This document shows, one piece after another, positions 60,673 to 64,000 of a DNA stretch of 64,000 nucleotides. This DNA comes from Nocardioides daejeonensis (GTDB lineage Bacteria; Actinomycetota; Actinomycetes; Propionibacteriales; Nocardioidaceae), in contig NZ_QHKZ01000002.1 of assembly GCF_003194585.1 (NCBI RefSeq), forward strand, positions 310,001 through 374,000, written 5' to 3'. A model generated the notes under the pieces. That model did no database searches, was not told the origin of the DNA, and saw only the letters and a program-made list of their open reading frames with translations. The position numbers and the translations under genes were made by a program. The stretch's first letter is position 1. Each line of letters starts with the position of its first letter.

Positions 60673-61299
60673 ATGTCGCCGACAGACAGCAGCACGGATG
60701 AGGGGCCGCGCTCAAAGAGGTCCGCCATCATCGCGGCCGCGGTGGACCACTTCGGCGAGCATGGCTTCGAGGCGACGATGTGGTCCCAGGTGGCTGACGA
60801 GGTAGGCATCGGCCAGACCGCGCTCTATCACTACTTTCAGTCCAAGGCTCACTGTCTCTACGTGATCATGGAGATTGAGCTCGCTCGCTCGCTCGAGCGT
60901 TTTCATCAAGCTACCGACGGCATCGATGATCCGCACGAGGCGCTGGATGCCGCTTGTCGCGCCATCTTCGAAGTGGCTCCTCAAGAGACCCTGCAGTTGC
61001 GGATCCTGCAGAACTACCAGAATCTGCTGGCGCGCCCCCGCAAGGCCAAGCGGGAGGAAGAAGTACGGCAGGAGGCGCGCCGGCTCCTTCAGGCAAATCA
61101 GGAGGCGTGGCGCTCACTGCTGAACCGAGGGATGGAGGCAGGGGCCTTTCCGCGGCGCGATACCTACCTCCTCACCCAGGCGATCCTCGCTCAGGTCATC
61201 ACTGTGTGGCAGTGGTACCGCCCCAACGGATCGATACCCCTAAGCCAGGTCAGTGAATTCATCCAGGAGTGTGTCCGTAGGTTGGTGGTCTCCCCCTGA
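60673..61299 (+). CDS. TetR-family transcriptional regulator
   Basis: A 208-residue repressor. ATG at 60673 after GGAAGGGG. HTH at about 15-60: RSAIIAAAVDHFGEHGFEAT, then VADEVGIGQTALYHYFQSK. The C-terminal ligand domain resembles KstR/FadR-like TetR proteins that sense acyl-CoAs (a QNLLARPRKAKREEEVR helix). It is divergent from the catabolic operon, so it most likely represses it until a CoA-thioester intermediate appears. Confidence 0.92.
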   Translation: MSPTDSSTDEGPRSKRSAIIAAAVDHFGEHGFEATMWSQVADEVGIGQTALYHYFQSKAHCLYVIMEIELARSLERFHQATDGIDDPHEALDAACRAIFEVAPQETLQLRILQNYQNLLARPRKAKREEEVRQEARRLLQANQEAWRSLLNRGMEAGAFPRRDTYLLTQAILAQVITVWQWYRPNGSIPLSQVSEFIQECVRRLVVSP

Positions 61300-61563
61300 C
61301 GGAGACGACTCCGCGCGGGCCGCAATGAGAGCCGCGAGGTCCGCCATTTTCTCCGGCGCACCTCAACCCGGGGACAAAGCGGGCGACTCGGACGCCGAGC
61401 CATCACCACGGCGATCAGGGCGGCGTAGGTCACGGTCAGACACACACGCCCGCGCACCGGCCGCGTCGCCCACTTGTCGTGCTTCTCGGCGCTGAGACAC
61501 CACCGCCTCGGGCAGGCAGGGCGAACACGGCTGCCAAACGCGCTGCGTGACATGATGCCGAGC
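61300..61563. other. Intergenic right border of the island
   Basis: This 264-bp stretch between the TetR stop and pepN shows no recognisable gene, terminator or attachment-site repeat. It should contain the pepN promoter and the junction between island and backbone. A 38-codon minus-strand frame from 61347 has a weak ribosome-binding site but no supporting evidence. Confidence 0.4.
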
Positions 61564-64000
61564 ATGCCTGGAACCAATCTCACCCGCGAGGAGGCGCAGA
61601 CCCGCGCCGCACTCCTCGACGTCCAGTCCTACACCGTCGATCTCGACCTCACCACGTCCGAGACCACGTTCGCCTCGACCACCACCCTCCGGTTCACCAG
61701 CCGCGAGGTGGGCGCGTCGACCTTCGCCGATCTGGTGGGCGCCGACGTCCACGAGATCACCCTCAACGGGCGCTCGATCGACCCGGCAACGGCGTACGCC
61801 GACAGCCGGATCCAGCTCGACGACCTGGCGGCCGAGAACGAGCTGGTCGTACGGGCCGACTGCACCTACAGCCACTCCGGCGAGGGCCTGCACCGGTTCG
61901 TCGACCCCGCCGACGACCGTGTCTACCTCTACTCGCAGTTCGAGGTGCCCGACGCCCGCCGCGTCTACACGACGTTCGAGCAACCCGACCTCAAGAGCGT
62001 CTTCACCTTCAACGTGACCGCACCCGAGCACTGGAAGGTCGTCTCCAACGCCCCCACGCCGACTCCGACCACCCTCGGCGGCGGCAAGGCCGTCTGGAAC
62101 TTCCCGGCCACCAAGCGGATGTCGACCTACATCACGGCGCTGGTCGCCGGCGAGTACCACGAGGTGCAGGACGTCTACGAGGGCAAGCACGGCACCATCC
62201 CCCTCGGTCACTACTGCCGCCAGTCGCTGGTCGACTACCTCGACCGCGACGAGCTGGTGAAGCTCACCCGGGCCGGCTTCGAGTTCTTCGAGGATGCCTT
62301 CGACTTCCCCTACCCGTTCGAGAAGTACGACCAGCTCTACGTGCCGGAATACAACATGGGCGCGATGGAGAACGCTGGCTGCGTCACCCTGCGTGACGAG
62401 TACCTGCCGCGCTCCCGCCAGCCGCGGTCGTTCTACGAGTTCCGCTGCTCGGTGATCCTGCACGAGATGGCACACATGTGGTTCGGCGACCTGGTCACCA
62501 TGAAGTGGTGGGACGACCTCTGGCTCAACGAGTCCTTCGCCGAGTGGGCCTGCTACCACGCCGAGGTCGAGGCGACCGAGTTCACCGACTCGTGGACCGG
62601 TTTCGCCAACGCGCGCAAGCAGACCGGCTACCGCCAGGACCAGATGCCGAGCACGCACCCGATCGCCGCCGACAACTACGACCTGCAGGCGGTCGAGGTC
62701 AACTTCGACATGATCACCTACGCCAAGGGCGCCTCGGTGCTCAAGCAGTTGGTGGCCTGGGTCGGCCTCGACCCGTTCCTCGCCGGGCTGCGCCAGTACT
62801 TCAAGGACTTCGCCTACGGGAACTCCGAGTTCACCGACCTGCTCTCGGCGCTCGAGACCGCCTCCGGCCGCGAGCTCGAGGGTTGGGCAAAGGAGTGGCT
62901 GCAGACTGCCGGGGTCAACACGCTCGCCCCGCAGTTCGAGCTGGACGCGGACGGGAACTACACATCCTTCTCGGTCGCCCAGAGCGCTCACCCGGACTGG
63001 CCCACGCTGCGCCGGCACCGCATCGGCATCGGCCTGTACGACGCCCAGCCCACCGCCGACGGCGGGACCCGGCTGGTGCGCCGCGAGTCCGTGGAGGTCG
63101 ATGTCGACGGCGCATCGACGGAGATCCCGGCGCTCGTCGGAAAGAAGCAGCCGGACCTGCTGCTGCTCAACGACGAAGATCTCACGTACGCCAAGATCCG
63201 CCTCGACGAGCGGTCGCTCGCCACGCTGATCTCCGGCCTCTCCACTCTCGAGGACTCCCTCGCCCGCGCGCTCTGCTGGGGCGCTGCCTGGGACATGACT
63301 CGTGACGCCGAGCTGGCAGCCACCGACTTCGTGCGGCTGGTGCTGGCCAACATCGGCTCCGAGACCGACGCCTGGGGCGTCACCCGGATCCCGACGTACG
63401 CCGCGCAGGCAGTCAGCATGATGACCGCACCGGAGCACCGCGCGGCCCTGTCGGCCGAGTGGGAGCAGGGCCTGCGGACGTTGCTCGAGGCGGCAGCGCC
63501 CGGCAGCGACGCACAGCTCACCTTCGCTCGCACCTATGCCGGCGCGGCACGCAGCAAGGCGGCCGTGCGGGACCTGGTGGCACTGCTCGACGGCGAGCTC
63601 TCCTTCGAGGGCCTCTCGGTCGACCAGGACCTGCGCTGGACGCTGATCGGCGGCCTCGCCCGCAACGGCGAAGCCGACGAACGGATCGCCGCTGAGCTGG
63701 CCGCCGACAACACCATCTCCGGCCAGGAGCGGGCGGCCGCTGCCCGGGCGATGCAGCCAGACGCGGAGGCCAAGGAGGCTGCTTGGCAGGCGGCGTTCGT
63801 TGACGCCGGCACGCCCAACGAGACGCACCGGTCGATCGTTCTCGCCTTCGCGCCGAGCGGCCAGGACGAGATCCTGACGCCGTACGTCGACCGCTATCTC
63901 GAGGCCGCGGACACCCTCTGGGACCACCTCGGCACCCACAAGGCGTCGGTAGCACTTGAGTTCGGCTTCCCGCGGGTGCTCGCCTCCGACGAGCTCCTCG
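61564..64000 (+). CDS. pepN: Aminopeptidase N, M1 family (runs off window end)
   Basis: The first 812 codons of a zinc aminopeptidase that removes N-terminal residues from peptides. ATG at 61564. Exopeptidase motif GAMEN at 266-270, zinc motif HEMAH at 300-304 with the third ligand E323 in NESFAEW. The C-terminal ERAP1-like helical domain begins after about 530 and is cut by the window end. In M. tuberculosis, pepN (Rv2467) adjoins Rv2466c; here the equivalents flank the catabolic island. Confidence 0.95.
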   Translation, partial: MPGTNLTREEAQTRAALLDVQSYTVDLDLTTSETTFASTTTLRFTSREVGASTFADLVGADVHEITLNGRSIDPATAYADSRIQLDDLAAENELVVRADCTYSHSGEGLHRFVDPADDRVYLYSQFEVPDARRVYTTFEQPDLKSVFTFNVTAPEHWKVVSNAPTPTPTTLGGGKAVWNFPATKRMSTYITALVAGEYHEVQDVYEGKHGTIPLGHYCRQSLVDYLDRDELVKLTRAGFEFFEDAFDFPYPFEKYDQLYVPEYNMGAMENAGCVTLRDEYLPRSRQPRSFYEFRCSVILHEMAHMWFGDLVTMKWWDDLWLNESFAEWACYHAEVEATEFTDSWTGFANARKQTGYRQDQMPSTHPIAADNYDLQAVEVNFDMITYAKGASVLKQLVAWVGLDPFLAGLRQYFKDFAYGNSEFTDLLSALETASGRELEGWAKEWLQTAGVNTLAPQFELDADGNYTSFSVAQSAHPDWPTLRRHRIGIGLYDAQPTADGGTRLVRRESVEVDVDGASTEIPALVGKKQPDLLLLNDEDLTYAKIRLDERSLATLISGLSTLEDSLARALCWGAAWDMTRDAELAATDFVRLVLANIGSETDAWGVTRIPTYAAQAVSMMTAPEHRAALSAEWEQGLRTLLEAAAPGSDAQLTFARTYAGAARSKAAVRDLVALLDGELSFEGLSVDQDLRWTLIGGLARNGEADERIAAELAADNTISGQERAAAARAMQPDAEAKEAAWQAAFVDAGTPNETHRSIVLAFAPSGQDEILTPYVDRYLEAADTLWDHLGTHKASVALEFGFPRVLASDELL

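Noticed and set aside
61234..61347. 38-codon minus-strand frame with GGAG before its ATG, antisense to the tetR end
   Set aside because: Too short, no homologous features, overlaps tetR; could be chance.
61363..63939. 858-codon open frame antisense to pepN
   Set aside because: Opposite to a gene with intact GAMEN and HExxH motifs; composition of a shadow frame (Glu/Val/Gly/Arg-rich, no domains).

Overview
The window is high-G+C actinobacterial chromosome, most probably from a Nocardioides-like member of the Propionibacteriales. This is judged from protein content and gene order, not from a database search. Supporting signs are two ClpP genes, a mycothiol-type DsbA-like oxidoreductase, a DUF4233 protein next to folC, mycobacterial-type RpiB and Nei proteins, and many GTG starts and 4-bp stop/start overlaps. 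From established knowledge of Mycobacterium tuberculosis, the order rne - ndk - DUF4233 - folC - valS - clpX - clpP2 - clpP1 - tig - (Pro and Gly tRNAs) - nei - rpiB - Rv2466c-like - pepN is a conserved backbone. It is present here in the same order, with lineage-specific blocks between its members.

Layout. 1-9.2 kb: 5' part of rne and the two halves of a radical-SAM system (TIGR03936 at 2.2-3.0 kb, TIGR03960 at 7.1-9.2 kb), separated by a winged-helix protein, two septum-formation-type membrane proteins and a CynX-like transporter. 9.3-11.1 kb: a Tat-exported FAD oxidoreductase. 11.1-16.9 kb: the elongasome operon mreB-mreC-mreD-mrdA-rodA. 17-18.4 kb: ndk and an overlapping lipoprotein gene. 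18.5-21.7 kb: a four-gene WXG100-like / alpha-beta hydrolase / lipoprotein operon. 21.7-26.2 kb: DUF4233, folC and the divergent valS. 26.4-34.3 kb: a secreted His/Gly/Arg-rich protein, clpX, clpP2-clpP1, an SRPBCC protein, two paralogous lipase-like proteins (one without its catalytic residues), tig, and tRNA-Pro and tRNA-Gly. 34.4-44.2 kb: a SpoIIE-type phosphatase, nei, rpiB, an HSL-type hydrolase, an SDR, metG, two secreted peptidoglycan-directed proteins and an Rv2466c homologue.

44.4-61.3 kb is an accessory catabolic island with visibly lower G+C. Fifteen tightly packed minus-strand genes encode a complete branched-chain-type (Liv) ABC importer, two acyl-CoA ligases, two acyl-CoA dehydrogenases, two crotonases, an alpha/beta hydrolase, and a DUF35 protein with two thiolase-fold proteins that both lack the nucleophilic cysteine. 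A divergent TetR gene faces a clear inverted-repeat operator. The genes read as an import, CoA-activation and beta-oxidation route for an unknown carboxylic acid. The backbone resumes at 61.56 kb with pepN, cut by the window end.

Beyond genes, three copies of an intergenic element built around a 20-bp GC-rich palindrome lie only between convergent genes. Their arms differ in sequence but keep pairing. No CRISPR array, insertion sequence, integrase or rRNA was seen.
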